Below the pieces are notes generated by a model. That model did not search any database. It was not told the origin of the DNA and was given only the letters and a program-made list of their open reading frames with translations. The position numbers and the translations under genes were made by a program. From Pseudomonadota bacterium (GTDB lineage Bacteria > Pseudomonadota > Gammaproteobacteria > Burkholderiales > Burkholderiaceae_C), in NCBI GenBank assembly GCA_021816585.1, contig JAKAXL010000017.1:1-57846 (forward strand): a DNA stretch of 57,846 bases, read 5' to 3'. Positions 11,314 to 24,038 of this stretch are shown one piece after another. Numbering within the stretch: position 1 is the first letter of the stretch; each line of letters opens with the position of its first letter.

Positions 11314-12399
11314 ATGCCCCTGATCCGCCACGACCAGCTAGCCGCCTCGCTTGGCGCAGGGCTGCACGGCCCGTACACGGTGTTCGGCGACGAATTGCTG
11401 CTGGTGACGGAGGCGGTGGACGCGATCCGCGCGGCCGCCATGCAGGCGGGCTACTCCACCCGCGAGCCGCATCAGGTGGAGCGCAACTTCGACTGGCAGG
11501 TGCTGCTGGCGCAGACCCGCGAGCGCAGCCTGTTCGGCGAACGCAAGCTGGTCGAGCTGCGCATTCCCGGCGGCAAGCCCGGCCGCGACGGCGGCGCCGC
11601 ACTGGCCGAACTGGCGCAGCAGGAGCCCGGCGACACGCTGCTGCTGGTGCTGCTGCCGCGGCTCGACGCGGCGACCCAGAAGAGCGACTGGTTCGCGCGC
11701 CTGAGCGGGCGCGGCACCGCGGTGCGCGTCGACAGCGTCGAACCGGCGCAGCTCGGGGCCTGGATGCGCCAGCGCCTGCAGGCCCGCGGACTGCGCCTGC
11801 CGGCGGGAGCGGCCGGCCAGGGCTGCCTGGACATGCTGGTGGCGCGCACCGAGGGCAACCTGCTGGCGGCGCATCAGGAGGTGGAGAAGCTGGCGCTGCT
11901 GGTGGAGCCCGGCGAGCTCGACCCGGAGCAGGTCGAAAGCCTGGTGCAGGGCTCCGCACGCTACAACGTGTTCCGGCTCGGCGAGACCGTGCTGGCCGGC
12001 GACGGCGCGCGCCTGCTGCGCATGCTCGACGGGCTGCAGGGCGAAGGCGTGGCCCCGGTGCTGGCGCACTGGAGCCTGGCCGAGGAACTGCGCACCTGGC
12101 TGCGCATGCGCCAGGGCCTCGACTCCGGCGACAGCTTCGCCAGCCTGGCACGCGCGAACCGGGTCTGGGGGCCGAAGGAAAAGCTGCTGCAGCGCGTGCT
12201 CCCGGGGCTCGGCCAGTCGGCGCTGGAGGGGCTGCTGCTGCGCGCCGCCGCCTGCGACCGCGCCGTCAAGGGGCTGCGTCCGCCGGGGCTGCCGCACGAG
12301 CCCTGGGAAGCGGTGCGCCAGCTCGCGCTGGCGATGGCGCAGGCGGTGGCGCCGCTGGGCGCCACGGCGCGCGCCGGCGCGCGCCTGGTGCTGCTGTAG
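11314..12399 (+). CDS. holA: DNA polymerase III subunit delta
   Basis: 361 residues, typical length. HolA opens the sliding clamp within the clamp-loader complex. Recognisable family stretches are YTVFGDELLLVTEAVDAIR near the N-terminus, ERSLFGERKLVELRIPGGKPG, the middle RTEGNLLAAHQEVEKLALL, and the C-terminal collar region with VWGPKEKLLQRVLPGL. It is the last gene of the leuS-lptE-holA run. A strand change and the AbiE-like island follow immediately. Confidence 0.94.
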   Translation: MPLIRHDQLAASLGAGLHGPYTVFGDELLLVTEAVDAIRAAAMQAGYSTREPHQVERNFDWQVLLAQTRERSLFGERKLVELRIPGGKPGRDGGAALAELAQQEPGDTLLLVLLPRLDAATQKSDWFARLSGRGTAVRVDSVEPAQLGAWMRQRLQARGLRLPAGAAGQGCLDMLVARTEGNLLAAHQEVEKLALLVEPGELDPEQVESLVQGSARYNVFRLGETVLAGDGARLLRMLDGLQGEGVAPVLAHWSLAEELRTWLRMRQGLDSGDSFASLARANRVWGPKEKLLQRVLPGLGQSALEGLLLRAAACDRAVKGLRPPGLPHEPWEAVRQLALAMAQAVAPLGATARAGARLVLL

Positions 12400-12474
12400 C
12401 CGGCGGGCGTACCGGCGGCTGCGGTGTATCTGACAGAACGTAGTCGGATGCACCGTAGGTCCATGGGCGCCCGT

Positions 12475-13347
12475 TCAACCCCGCAAGCCCATCGCGCGCA
12501 GGAGCGCATCGATCTGCCCGAAGGCATCCTGCTGCCACTGTTGGGGCGTGCGCTCCCTCAGCGCGTGCGTGTTTTCGACAAAGCGCCTCACGCATGTGGG
12601 GCCGTAGGCGTCGAACGCATCGAATTTTTCCGCGATGTACCGAAAGCCCAGCTCTGCGCTTGGGTGCGCCAACAGCGGGCGACACTCGCTGGCCAGCGCC
12701 TCGATGCCGCCGGGAAAGTTGCGCACGCAGTAGTAGATGTCGTATGCGTCCTTTTGCTTGTAGCGGCCTGCCAGCGCGTGACCTTTCATCGCCAGCAAGG
12801 CGGGTATGGAGCACACCGCGATTTCGACGCGGTTCGCACCTCCTTCCGGCATCGATCCGGCCACGGCCACGAGCTTGTAGAACCGCAACGCCAATTCGGC
12901 GCCATCCGCGCGTTGCACGGCGAAGCCGCTGACCAGGGGTGGGACGTTCTTGACGATGTTCGCATCGCGCGGCATCAGGAAGTCGACCACGACATCGATC
13001 GCTGCGCCGCCATCTCGCGCCGGCACTGCACGGACCAATTGGAAACGCCGTAGGCCGTCTCGCTGAGCATATCCATGGCTCTGCAAGGCCTCGATCAGTG
13101 TTGCGTACTCGCCCTCGCCGAGCGCCTCGGCGTCGAGTCCAAGGTCCAGGTCGAGCGTGCCGACATGGGGCATTTCGTCATTGGCCAAGAGCAACCACGG
13201 CACGGCTCCGCCGACGATGGCGAACCTGCCCTTGAAGCTGCCGAGGATCTGCCCGATTTCGATCAGTACGGACTTCACGGCTGCGGTGGTGCGGTCGTCG
13301 TAGTCCGAGGCGTACTGTGGTTCCCGGGAGGGGTTCATCGGGGCCAT
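12475..13347 (-). CDS. AbiEii-like nucleotidyltransferase (type IV toxin candidate)
   Basis: 290 residues. The N-terminal half has a nucleotidyltransferase signature, FAIVGGAVPWLL followed by GTLDLDLGLD, then a third acidic strand AIDVVVDFLMP; this is the Pol-beta-like layout of AbiEii toxins. The middle SIPALLAMKGHALAGRYKQKDAYDIYY matches the helical region of that family (K-x-K-D-xxD-xYY). It is encoded just after an AbiEi-type antitoxin gene, overlapping it by 13 bases; an alternative start at 13338 would give an exact ATGA overlap. AbiE toxins transfer nucleotides to an essential target (tRNA in some cases), but which target applies here is unknown. Base composition is visibly lower in GC than neighbouring genes, consistent with acquisition. 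Confidence 0.8.
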   Translation of the reverse strand: MAPMNPSREPQYASDYDDRTTAAVKSVLIEIGQILGSFKGRFAIVGGAVPWLLLANDEMPHVGTLDLDLGLDAEALGEGEYATLIEALQSHGYAQRDGLRRFQLVRAVPARDGGAAIDVVVDFLMPRDANIVKNVPPLVSGFAVQRADGAELALRFYKLVAVAGSMPEGGANRVEIAVCSIPALLAMKGHALAGRYKQKDAYDIYYCVRNFPGGIEALASECRPLLAHPSAELGFRYIAEKFDAFDAYGPTCVRRFVENTHALRERTPQQWQQDAFGQIDALLRAMGLRG

Positions 13348-14405
13348 GTCAGGGCCTTTCGACGCAAGTGCTCAGCGGCCTCGGCGCCGCGCTCGCCAGC
13401 GCTGCAAAGCTCGAGATAGGTCTGGACCGGGCTGGTGCAGATCACACCAGGTAGGGGCTCCACGGTGTCGGAGAGCAGATCCAGATCCTCGGGCACGGTA
13501 ACGACCACGTTTTCTCCCTGTGCCGCGGACGCCAGGTTCAGGGCGGCCCGCAACTTGCGGACCCCCTGCTCATCGGCGAGGAAGTAGTGCGTACCCGTGC
13601 GCGCGTAGGGAGCGAGCCACTGTGCCGCCGAGAACGAGGCGTATGCAGCGCGTCCGACGGCCTGGTCCGCGCTGAGGGCAGGCCGGGCCGCTTCGTCCAG
13701 CGCACTGCCGTGCAAAGGCGTGTAGAAGCGCAGCCTCTCACCCGGTGGGGCGGCGTAACTGTCTCTCCAGGCGTCCAGCAGCATGTCTGGTTCGGACAGG
13801 ACCAAGCCCTCGTCCGAAACTCGGGCCCATTCCCGATCCAGCAGCGCCGTACGGACGTTGCTGACGTGTCCAAGGCTGACCCCGGAGACCTTCGACAGTT
13901 CGGTGACTCGCCATGCGCGACCAGGCTCGCGCAACAAGACACGCAACACCTGCGCCGATTTAGGCTTGAACAACGACCTGAGCTCTCGATGCTCGGCCGC
14001 CGGATTGCCCGCTACCGAGCGCTCGATGAATACGCCGCCGAAGGCAATCCAGGCGTTTCCCCCCAGGTCGAGATAGCCCACACCATGCTCGTGACACAGG
14101 AGCCTCACGGCCGGCGAGATGTAGGGGGCCATGAAGACGGGAGTCGCTTGAGGCGCGTGTCGCGCCACATAGTCCCGCAATTGCAGGAGCGCGGCGCGGG
14201 CGAACCGCGGCTGGCCGTTCGACTGGTACTGGCATAGGAGCTGGTGTGGCTGACCGTCCACGTGCAGGCGAACCACGAAATCCGGCTGCCACCGGCCTGG
14301 GTCGGACGCCTCGTCAACCTCGTCGACCCCGTCTACGTGGACGATGGAAATCTGCGCAAGCAATCCGCGTAGCCACTCATCCGCTCGATTTCCCGGTTTT
14401 TTCAT
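13335..14405 (-). CDS. AbiEi-like winged-helix antitoxin/regulator with nuclease-like N-domain
   Basis: 356 residues. About residues 40-110 (WQPDFVVRLHV, then QLLCQYQSNGQPRFARAALLQLRDY) look like a PD-(D/E)xK-type fold in which the expected E-x-K is replaced by Q-x-Q. Next comes GVGYLDLGGNAWIAF, the motif of AbiEi_2-type antitoxins. A winged helix-turn-helix follows at about 165-210 (AQVLRVLLREPGRAWRVTELSKVSGVSLGHVSNV). The C-terminal domain is of the length seen in AbiEi proteins. In known AbiE systems this protein neutralises the nucleotidyltransferase and represses its own promoter, and two palindromes lie just upstream. The order antitoxin then toxin with overlap is typical. Confidence 0.8.
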   Translation of the reverse strand: MKKPGNRADEWLRGLLAQISIVHVDGVDEVDEASDPGRWQPDFVVRLHVDGQPHQLLCQYQSNGQPRFARAALLQLRDYVARHAPQATPVFMAPYISPAVRLLCHEHGVGYLDLGGNAWIAFGGVFIERSVAGNPAAEHRELRSLFKPKSAQVLRVLLREPGRAWRVTELSKVSGVSLGHVSNVRTALLDREWARVSDEGLVLSEPDMLLDAWRDSYAAPPGERLRFYTPLHGSALDEAARPALSADQAVGRAAYASFSAAQWLAPYARTGTHYFLADEQGVRKLRAALNLASAAQGENVVVTVPEDLDLLSDTVEPLPGVICTSPVQTYLELCSAGERGAEAAEHLRRKALTWPR

Positions 14406-14418
14406 GGATGGATCTTAT

Positions 14419-14434
14419 TTCAGCATATGCTGAA
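14419..14434. promoter_or_regulatory. Palindromic operator 1 of the AbiE-like module
   Basis: TTCAGCATATGCTGAA is a perfect 16-base palindrome. It ends 14 bases upstream of the AbiEi-like start codon, so a bound repressor would block the promoter or ribosome site. A near-copy lies 67 bases further upstream. That the AbiEi-like protein binds it is inferred from known AbiE autoregulation. Confidence 0.6.
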
Positions 14435-14485
14435 GATGCTAGACCCCCTGAAATTGTACCCATGAATTTCACCTGGTGGCCGCTT

Positions 14486-14501
14486 TTCAACATCTGCTGA
14501 A
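14486..14501. promoter_or_regulatory. Palindromic operator 2 of the AbiE-like module
   Basis: TTCAACATCTGCTGAA matches the first palindrome at 14 of 16 positions. The centre-to-centre distance is 67 bases, a little over six helical turns, which would suit cooperative binding. It lies between the AbiE-like promoter region and the end of cbbY. Confidence 0.55.
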
Positions 14502-14522
14502 ATTTTCCCGAGCGATGAAGCT

Positions 14523-14540
14523 ACGCGTCCCCAGACGCGT
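14523..14540 (-). terminator. Hairpin just after cbbY
   Basis: ACGCGTC and GACGCGT form a perfect 7-bp stem with a 4-base loop, 12 bases beyond the cbbY stop. It could end the long cbb transcript. It lacks a convincing T-run, so the call is tentative. Confidence 0.3.
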
Positions 14541-14551
14541 ATGGTCATCCG

Positions 14552-15343
14552 CTACCTGGACAAGTATTCCTGGCCGACCTGCGCCCACCGGCGCAGGCAT
14601 TGCGGGTCGACGACCCCGCTCCAGTCGGCTCCGGCGACACGGCCGCGAGCCGGCCGCGCGTCCTCGCCCAGCCCGTCCAGCAGCGCCCACGCGCCGTCGA
14701 AGTCCTCGTCGCGGGTGTAGGCCCCCGGCGTGACCACGCTGCGCAGTCCGGCGGCGCTGGCCGAGCGCAGGCCGGCCGGCGAGTCCTCGAAGGCCAGGCA
14801 TTCCCGCGCCGGCACTCCCAGGCGCTGCAGCACCCACAGGTAGATGCCGGGGTCGGGTTTCTTGCGCGGCACGATGTCGCCGGCGCCGACGCAGGCGAAC
14901 AGCGTGTCCGCCCCCTCGCCCAGGGTCGAGCGCAACAGCGCGTCGACGTTGTCGGGCGTGGTGGTGGTGGCGATGGCCAGGGTCAGACCGCTGTCGCGCG
15001 CCTGCTCGAGCAGCCGGCGCACGCCGGGGCGCAGCCCCAGCGCTCCCTGCCCGACCAGCTCGACGTAATGCCGGGTCTTGCGCCGATGCAGCTCGGCCAC
15101 CAGCGCGGCCGCGTCCGGAGCTGCGGCGGCCTGCGGGTCGATGCCGCGCCAGTAGTGCAGCATGCGCTCCTTGCCCCCGGTGACGGCGAGCAGGCGCCCG
15201 TACAGGGCTTCGTCCCACTCCCAGCCGAGCCCGAGCTCGGCGAAGGCGCGGTTGAAGGCGACGCGATGCCCGTCGCGCTCGGTCTCCGCCAGCGTGCCGT
15301 CGACGTCGAAGATCAGCGCGCGCAGCGGCGGGGCGACAGGCAT
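14552..15343 (-). CDS. cbbY: HAD-family CbbY-like sugar bisphosphate phosphatase
   Basis: 263 residues. HAD motif I is FDVDGTLAETE (Asp13, Asp15). Motif II is in IATTTTPDNV, motif III Lys in PRKKPDPG, and motif IV in AFEDSPAGLRSA. Characterised CbbY enzymes dephosphorylate xylulose-1,5-bisphosphate, a RubisCO by-product inhibitor, which fits its place at the end of the cbb cluster. It follows cbbA by 13 bases. ATG 15343 is preferred; the longer frame upstream has no family similarity that I can see. The name rests on family and location, and another HAD substrate is possible. Confidence 0.85.
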   Translation of the reverse strand: MPVAPPLRALIFDVDGTLAETERDGHRVAFNRAFAELGLGWEWDEALYGRLLAVTGGKERMLHYWRGIDPQAAAAPDAAALVAELHRRKTRHYVELVGQGALGLRPGVRRLLEQARDSGLTLAIATTTTPDNVDALLRSTLGEGADTLFACVGAGDIVPRKKPDPGIYLWVLQRLGVPARECLAFEDSPAGLRSASAAGLRSVVTPGAYTRDEDFDGAWALLDGLGEDARPARGRVAGADWSGVVDPQCLRRWAQVGQEYLSR

Positions 15344-15356
15344 CGCGGGCGCCGGA

Positions 15357-16421
15357 TCAGTTGACCTTCGGCGCCAGCTCGCCCTTCTCATAGCGCTGGA
15401 ACATGGTCTCCAGGCTGAGCGCGCGGATCTTCGACGCCTTGCCGGCGGTGCCGAAGGCTTCGTAGCGCGCCTTGCAGATCTGCTTCATCGCCTTGGTCGA
15501 CGCGGCGAGGAACTTGCGCGGGTCGAATTCCTTCGGGTTCTCGACCAGGAACTTGCGCACCGCGCCGGTCGAGGCCATGCGCAGGTCGGTGTCGATGTTG
15601 ACCTTGCGCACGCCGTGGCGGATGCCCTCGACGATCTCCTCCACCGGCACGCCATAGGTCTCGCCCATGTCGCCTCCGAAGGAGTTGATGATCTTCAGCC
15701 ACTCCTGGGGAACCGACGACGAACCGTGCATCACCAGGTGGGTGTTCGGGATGCGCGCGTGGATCTGCTTGATGCGGTCGATGGCCAGGATGTCCCCGGT
15801 CGGCGGACGGGTGAACTTGTAGGCGCCGTGGCTGGTGCCGATGGCGATGGCCAGCGCGTCGACTCCGGTCTTCTTGACGAAGTCGGCGGCCTCTTCCGGG
15901 TCGGTGAGCAGCTGGCTGTGGTCGAGCTTGCCCTCGGCGCCGATGCCGTCCTCCTCACCCGCGGTGCCGGTCTCCAGCGAGCCCAGGCAGCCGAGCTCGC
16001 CCTCCACCGACACGCCGCAGGCGTGGGCCATCTCCACCGTGCGACGGGTCACGTCGACGTTGTACTCGTAGCTGGTCGGGGTCTTGCCGTCGGTGCCCAG
16101 CGAGCCGTCCATCATGACCGACGAGAAGCCGAGCTGGATCGAGCGCTGGCACACCGCCGGGCTGGTGCCGTGGTCCTGGTGCATGCACACCGGGATGTCC
16201 GGGAATTCCTCGATCGCGGCCAGGATCAGGTGGCGCAGGAACGGCGCGCCGGCGTACTTGCGCGCGCCCGCCGAGGCCTGCACGATGACCGGCGAATCGG
16301 TCTCGGCGGCGGCCTCCATGATGGAGCGCATCTGCTCCAGGTTGTTGACGTTGAAGGCGGGGACGCCGTAGGAATGCTCTGCCGCGTGGTCGAGCAGCTG
16401 GCGCAGCGAAATCAGGGCCAT
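15357..16421 (-). CDS. cbbA: Class II fructose-bisphosphate aldolase
   Basis: 354 residues, zinc-dependent class II aldolase. It interconverts fructose-1,6-bisphosphate with DHAP and GAP (and can form sedoheptulose-1,7-bisphosphate in the Calvin cycle). Metal and active-site segments are visible: [11 protein letters not shown] with the first His and catalytic Asp, the [14 protein letters not shown] block, [21 protein letters not shown] and VMHGSSSVP. The N-terminus [27 protein letters not shown] is standard. It lies 51 bases after cbbK and 13 before cbbY. Confidence 0.95.
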   Translation of the reverse strand: MALISLRQLLDHAAEHSYGVPAFNVNNLEQMRSIMEAAAETDSPVIVQASAGARKYAGAPFLRHLILAAIEEFPDIPVCMHQDHGTSPAVCQRSIQLGFSSVMMDGSLGTDGKTPTSYEYNVDVTRRTVEMAHACGVSVEGELGCLGSLETGTAGEEDGIGAEGKLDHSQLLTDPEEAADFVKKTGVDALAIAIGTSHGAYKFTRPPTGDILAIDRIKQIHARIPNTHLVMHGSSSVPQEWLKIINSFGGDMGETYGVPVEEIVEGIRHGVRKVNIDTDLRMASTGAVRKFLVENPKEFDPRKFLAASTKAMKQICKARYEAFGTAGKASKIRALSLETMFQRYEKGELAPKVN

Positions 16422-16472
16422 GGGGCAACTCCGGTTCGGTGGTTTTGGGGTTCGATGGTGGGGGTGTGCGCG

Positions 16473-17687
<1,215 letters not shown>

Positions 17688-17806
17688 GGTGGTGGCTCCT
17701 CGGCGGCCGCCGGCCCCGCCATGCTGGGGCCGCGACTCGGTATGCGGTGATGCGGGACTTCGCGCCTGCGGGGGCTGCGCGGGGCCGGGCCCCGCGCGCG
17801 ATGCTG

Positions 17807-19553
<1,747 letters not shown>

Positions 19554-19565
19554 CTTCGAAGCTCC

Positions 19566-21620
19566 TCAGGCGGCGGCGCCGGCGCGCGCCAGCACCTCGC
19601 GCGCCAGTTGCACGGTGCGCTCGGGGGTGATCCCGAAATAGCGGTACAGCTCGCCCGCCGGCGCCGATTCGCCGAAGCTCGCGATGCCCACCACCGCGCC
19701 GTCCAGCCCGACGTACTTGTGCCACAGGTCGGGCTGCGCGGCCTCCACGGCCACGCGCGCGACTCCGCGCGGCAGCACGCTGTCGCGCCAGGCCGCGTCC
19801 TGGCGGTCGAACACGCTGGTGCAGGGCATCGACACGACACGCGCGTCCACGCCCTCGGCGGCCAGCAGCTCGCGCGCCTTCAGCGCGATCTCGATTTCCG
19901 ATCCGGTGGCCATCAGCACCACCCGCGGCTTGCCCGACGCGGCCTCGGCCAGCACGTAGCCGCCGCGCTCGATCGCCGCCTCGGCGTCGTCGGGGTGCGC
20001 CAGCGCCGGCAGATTCTGGCGCGACAGCAGCATCGCGCTGGGGCCGTCGGCACGCTCCACCGCGTGCTTCCACGCCACCGCCGTCTCCAGCACGTCGGCC
20101 GGACGCCACACGTCGAGGTTCGGGATCAGGCGCAGGCTGGGCGCGTGCTCGACCGCCTGGTGCGTCGGCCCGTCCTCGCCCAGCCCGATGGAGTCGTGCG
20201 AGAACACGTGCACCACGCGCTGCTTCATCAGCGCGCTCATGCGCACCGCGTTGCGCGAGTAGTCCGAGAACACCAGGAAGGTGCCGCCGTAGGGCAGGAA
20301 GCCCCCGTGCAGCGCCATGCCGTTCATCATCGCCGCCATGCCGAACTCGCGCACGCCGTACGACAGGTAGTTGACCGGCGCGCCGTCCTTCGCGGTGGCC
20401 CAGGCCTGCGAGGCCTTCACCGCGGTCAGGTTGGAGCCGGTGAGGTCGGCCGAACCGCCGAACATCTCCGGCAGCGCCGGCACCAGGACCTCGAGCGCGA
20501 TCTGCGAGGCCTTGCGCGTGGCGGTGGCGGCGCTGGTGGCGCGCGCCTTCGCGTACAGCTGCTGCACCGCGGCCGCCCAGTCGCCGGGCAGTTCGCCGCG
20601 CATGCGGCGCGTCAGCGCCGCGGCCAGTTCCGGGTGCGCCTTGGCGTAGGCGTCGAAGCGCTGGTTCCAGGCCTGCTCCAGGCGGGCGCCGTGCGCGCGC
20701 GCGTCCCACGCGTCGTAGATGTCCTGCGGGATCTCGAAGGGGCCGTAGGACCAGTCCAGCGCCTTGCGCGTGGCCTCGACCTCGGCGGCGCCCAGCGCGG
20801 AGCCGTGCACGTCGTGGCTGCCGGCCTTGTTCGGCGAGCCCCAGCCGATGGTCGTGTTGCACACGATCAGGCTCGGGCGCTCGCTGGTCTTGGCCTCGGC
20901 GACCGCGCGCTCGACGGCCTGCGCGTCGTGGCCGTCGACCGGGCCGATGACCTGCCAGCCGTAGGCCTGGAAGCGGCGCGCGGTGTCGTCGGCGAACCAG
21001 TGCTCGACATGGCCGTCGATGGAAATGCCATTGTCGTCGTAGAAGGCGATGAGCTTGTTCAGGCGCAGGGTCCCGGCCAGCGAGCACACCTCGTGGCTGA
21101 TGCCTTCCATCAGGCAGCCGTCGCCGACGAACACGTAGGTGTGGTGGTCGATGATGTCGTGCCCGGGGCGGTTGAACTCGCGCGCCAGCAGGGTCTCGGC
21201 CAGCGCCATGCCCACCGCGTTGGCCAGCCCCTGGCCCAGCGGCCCGGTGGTGGTCTCCACCCCCGGCGTGTAGCCGACCTCCGGGTGCCCCGGGGTCTTG
21301 CTGTGCAGCTGGCGGAAGCGCTTGATCTCCTCCAGCGGCAGCGCATAGCCGCTGAGGTGCAGCAGCGCGTACAGCAGCATCGAGCCGTGGCCGTTGGACA
21401 GCACGAAGCGGTCGCGGTTGGCCCAGTGCGGGTTGCCCGGGTTGTGGTGCAGGTGGCCGCGCCACAGCACCTCGGCGATGTCGGCCATGCCCATCGGCGC
21501 GCCGGGATGCCCGCTGTTGGCGGCCTGCACGGCGTCGATGGCCAGGAAGCGGATCGCGTTGGCCAGGCGCCGGCGCTGCGTCGGGTCGATCACGGGAAAG
21601 AGTTCGTTATGGGCGTTCAT
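19566..21620 (-). CDS. cbbT: Transketolase
   Basis: 684 residues, thiamine-diphosphate enzyme that moves C2 units between sugar phosphates. Visible landmarks: [21 protein letters not shown] with the active-site His, [18 protein letters not shown], and the TPP/metal motif [19 protein letters not shown] leading to [11 protein letters not shown]. The pyrimidine-domain segment is [19 protein letters not shown], and the C-terminal domain begins [18 protein letters not shown] 21620 fits the family N-terminus; the in-frame ATG at 21662 would overlap the prk stop. It follows cbbP by 43 bases. Confidence 0.96.
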   Translation of the reverse strand: MNAHNELFPVIDPTQRRRLANAIRFLAIDAVQAANSGHPGAPMGMADIAEVLWRGHLHHNPGNPHWANRDRFVLSNGHGSMLLYALLHLSGYALPLEEIKRFRQLHSKTPGHPEVGYTPGVETTTGPLGQGLANAVGMALAETLLAREFNRPGHDIIDHHTYVFVGDGCLMEGISHEVCSLAGTLRLNKLIAFYDDNGISIDGHVEHWFADDTARRFQAYGWQVIGPVDGHDAQAVERAVAEAKTSERPSLIVCNTTIGWGSPNKAGSHDVHGSALGAAEVEATRKALDWSYGPFEIPQDIYDAWDARAHGARLEQAWNQRFDAYAKAHPELAAALTRRMRGELPGDWAAAVQQLYAKARATSAATATRKASQIALEVLVPALPEMFGGSADLTGSNLTAVKASQAWATAKDGAPVNYLSYGVREFGMAAMMNGMALHGGFLPYGGTFLVFSDYSRNAVRMSALMKQRVVHVFSHDSIGLGEDGPTHQAVEHAPSLRLIPNLDVWRPADVLETAVAWKHAVERADGPSAMLLSRQNLPALAHPDDAEAAIERGGYVLAEAASGKPRVVLMATGSEIEIALKARELLAAEGVDARVVSMPCTSVFDRQDAAWRDSVLPRGVARVAVEAAQPDLWHKYVGLDGAVVGIASFGESAPAGELYRYFGITPERTVQLAREVLARAGAAA

Positions 21621-21663
21621 CGTGGGATTCTCGCAGGGGATTTCGGGCGACCGACCCGGCATT

Positions 21664-22539
21664 TCATCCGGCGCGGCGCTTGATGTCCATCAGCCGCAGG
21701 ATCATGGGAGTGAAGATCAGCTGCATCGCCAGGCCCATCTTGCCCCCCGGCACCACCAGGGTGTTCGGGCGGGTCATCCACGAATCGTGCAGCATCGAAA
21801 GCAGGTACGGGAAGTCGATTCCGTGCGGATCGGCGAAGCGGATCACGACCATGCTCTCGTCGAGGCTCGGGATGTCCTTCGAGATGAAGGGGTTGGACGT
21901 GTCGACCGTCGGAACTCGCTGGAAGTTGACGTGCGTTCGCGAAAATTGCGGCGTGATATGGTGCACGTAGTCGGGCATTCGCCGCAGGATCGTGTCCATC
22001 ACGGCTTCCTGCGAATAGCCCCGCTGCACCTGGTCGCGGTGCAGTTTCTGGATCCACTCCAGGTTGATGATGGGCACCACGCCGACCAGCAGGTCGACCT
22101 GGCTGGCCACGTCGACCTCGGAATCCGCGTAGCCGCCGTGCAGGCCCTCGTAGAACAGCAGGTCGGAACCCGGCTGCATGTCCTTCCAGTCGGTGAAGTG
22201 CCCCGGCTTCACGCCGAACTCGGCGGCCTCGGCGTCGTCGTGGATGTACTTGCGCACCTTGCCGACGCCGGTCTCGCCGTAGGCGCGGAACACCGACTCC
22301 AGCTCGCCCAGCAGGTTGGCCTCGGGGCCGAAGTGGCTGAAATTCAGGCTGCCCGCCTGTTCGCGCCGCTTCATCTCCTCGCGCATTTCGGCGCGGTTGT
22401 AGCGATGGAAGGAATCGCCCTCGAGGATCTGCGCGCGGATTTTCTCGCGCCGGAAGATGTGCTGGAAACTGCGCATCACGGTCGTGGTGCCGGCTCCCGA
22501 CGAACCGGTGATCGCGATGATGGGGTGCTTGGCGGACAT
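21664..22539 (-). CDS. cbbP: Phosphoribulokinase (bacterial octameric type)
   Basis: 291 residues, the length of the proteobacterial class. It makes ribulose-1,5-bisphosphate from ribulose-5-phosphate and ATP. The P-loop [11 protein letters not shown] starts at residue 10. Other family motifs are [22 protein letters not shown] with the catalytic acidic residue nearby, and [16 protein letters not shown]. This enzyme is essentially specific to the Calvin cycle and is the strongest single indicator of autotrophy in the window. A 113-base spacer with a strong hairpin separates it from cbbF. Confidence 0.97.
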   Translation of the reverse strand: MSAKHPIIAITGSSGAGTTTVMRSFQHIFRREKIRAQILEGDSFHRYNRAEMREEMKRREQAGSLNFSHFGPEANLLGELESVFRAYGETGVGKVRKYIHDDAEAAEFGVKPGHFTDWKDMQPGSDLLFYEGLHGGYADSEVDVASQVDLLVGVVPIINLEWIQKLHRDQVQRGYSQEAVMDTILRRMPDYVHHITPQFSRTHVNFQRVPTVDTSNPFISKDIPSLDESMVVIRFADPHGIDFPYLLSMLHDSWMTRPNTLVVPGGKMGLAMQLIFTPMILRLMDIKRRAG

Positions 22540-22574
22540 GACGGAAGGAGCGTGAAAGGCGGAGGACAAAGCCC

Positions 22575-22600
22575 AGGCCGCCGCCGGGGGACGGCGGCCT
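22575..22600 (-). other. Strong hairpin in the cbbF-cbbP spacer
   Basis: AGGCCGCCG and CGGCGGCCT make a perfect 9-bp GC stem with an 8-base loop, in the 113-base gap between cbbF and cbbP. On the transcribed strand it is followed only by a short CTTTG, so it is a poor terminator. It could act as an mRNA-stabilising or partial-termination element that changes the cbbF:cbbP ratio. Confidence 0.4.
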
Positions 22601-22652
22601 GCGCGACGAAGCCGCAAAAACCGTGGGAAAAAGGGCGCGCGCGCCGCCTGGA

Positions 22653-23732
22653 TCAGGCGCGGACGCTGTCGCCGTACAGCGAGCGGTCCTTGAACAACGG
22701 AGATACGAAGGGCTTGTCCTGCCCGCTATCGTATTCCCGGTGGTAGCGCTCCAGGCGCTCGATCTCGCTGCGCGAGCCCAGGATCACCGGCACACGTTGG
22801 TGCAGCGCCTCCGGCGCGACGTCGAGAATGCGCTGGCGCCCCGTCGACGCGGCGCCTCCGGCCTGCTCGACGATGAAGGCGATCGGGTTGGCCTCGTACA
22901 TCAGGCGCAGGCGGCCCGGCTTGGCCGGGTCCTTGGTGTCGCGCGGGTACAGGAACACACCGCCGCGCACCAGGATGCGGTGCACCTCGGCGACCATCGA
23001 GGCGATCCAGCGCATGTTGAAGTCGCGCCCGCGGTCGCCGGTGCGGCCGGCCTTGCATTCGGCCACGTAGCGCTGCACCGGCGGTTCCCAGAAGCGCTCG
23101 TTGCTGGCGTTGATGGCGAATTCGCTGGTCTCTTCCGGGATCTTCAGGTCCGGATGGGTGAGGATGAAGTTGCCGATCTCGCGGTCCAGCGTGAAACCGT
23201 GCGTGCCCTTGCCCACGGTCAGCACCAGCATGGTCGACGGGCCGTAGATCGCATAGCCGGCCGCCACCTGCTCGACACCGGGGCGCAGGTAGTCGCTGTC
23301 GCGCGGCTCGCCCAGGCGGGACATGCGCAGCACTGAGAAGATCGTCCCCACCGAGACGTTGACGTCGATGTTCGACGAACCGTCCAGCGGGTCGAACACC
23401 AGCAGGAAAGGCCCGCGCTCGAACTGCTCGGGCAGCGCGTAGGGCTGGTCGAGCTCCTCCGACGCCATGCCGGCGACCAGGCCGCCCCACTCGCAGGCCT
23501 GGATCATCGCCTCGTTGGACAGCACGTCGAGCTTCTTCTGCGTCTCGCCCTGCACGTTCTCGCTGCCCAGCGAGCCCAGGTAGCCGCCGAGCGCGCCCTT
23601 GGCGGTCATCGCCGCGATGGCCTTCACAGCCGCGGTGACGTCCACCAGCAGCGCCGCCAGGTCCGACTGGTCGTCGGCGCCGCGCAACTGCTCGATGAGG
23701 AACTTGGATACGGTGGTGCGGCCCTGCAGCAT
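22653..23732 (-). CDS. cbbF: Fructose-1,6-bisphosphatase class I
   Basis: 359 residues. It removes the C1 phosphate of fructose-1,6-bisphosphate (and probably sedoheptulose-1,7-bisphosphate in bacteria of this type). The metal-binding core [23 protein letters not shown] near residue 112 is diagnostic. Also visible are [21 protein letters not shown], and the substrate-binding [11 protein letters not shown] followed by [19 protein letters not shown]. It is the first gene of the cbb run and faces cbbR across a 370-base regulatory gap. Confidence 0.96.
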   Translation of the reverse strand: MLQGRTTVSKFLIEQLRGADDQSDLAALLVDVTAAVKAIAAMTAKGALGGYLGSLGSENVQGETQKKLDVLSNEAMIQACEWGGLVAGMASEELDQPYALPEQFERGPFLLVFDPLDGSSNIDVNVSVGTIFSVLRMSRLGEPRDSDYLRPGVEQVAAGYAIYGPSTMLVLTVGKGTHGFTLDREIGNFILTHPDLKIPEETSEFAINASNERFWEPPVQRYVAECKAGRTGDRGRDFNMRWIASMVAEVHRILVRGGVFLYPRDTKDPAKPGRLRLMYEANPIAFIVEQAGGAASTGRQRILDVAPEALHQRVPVILGSRSEIERLERYHREYDSGQDKPFVSPLFKDRSLYGDSVRA

Positions 23733-24038
23733 GATGCGTCTCCCGGATGCTTGAATGCCTTCGCGGCGCCTGCGACCGCACCCGGGCGAGCCGGGCGCTC
23801 AGCCCGGCAACGCGCTCCCGGGCCGATCCGTGGCGCCTGTCTTTTTCAAAGGCCCTGCGGCACGACAGGACCCTTGAAAAAACCCGCAGCCAGAAAACAC
23901 GGAGACTCGCATGAACGAAATGGCACTGCGACTGCGGAGAAAAGCTCATCGGTCGCCCCTCTGAGCCCGTTCACAACCCTGGCGACACCCTCCCGTCCCT
24001 GCTGCTTCGCAGAGCGGAGCGCGCCGCACTTGTGAACA

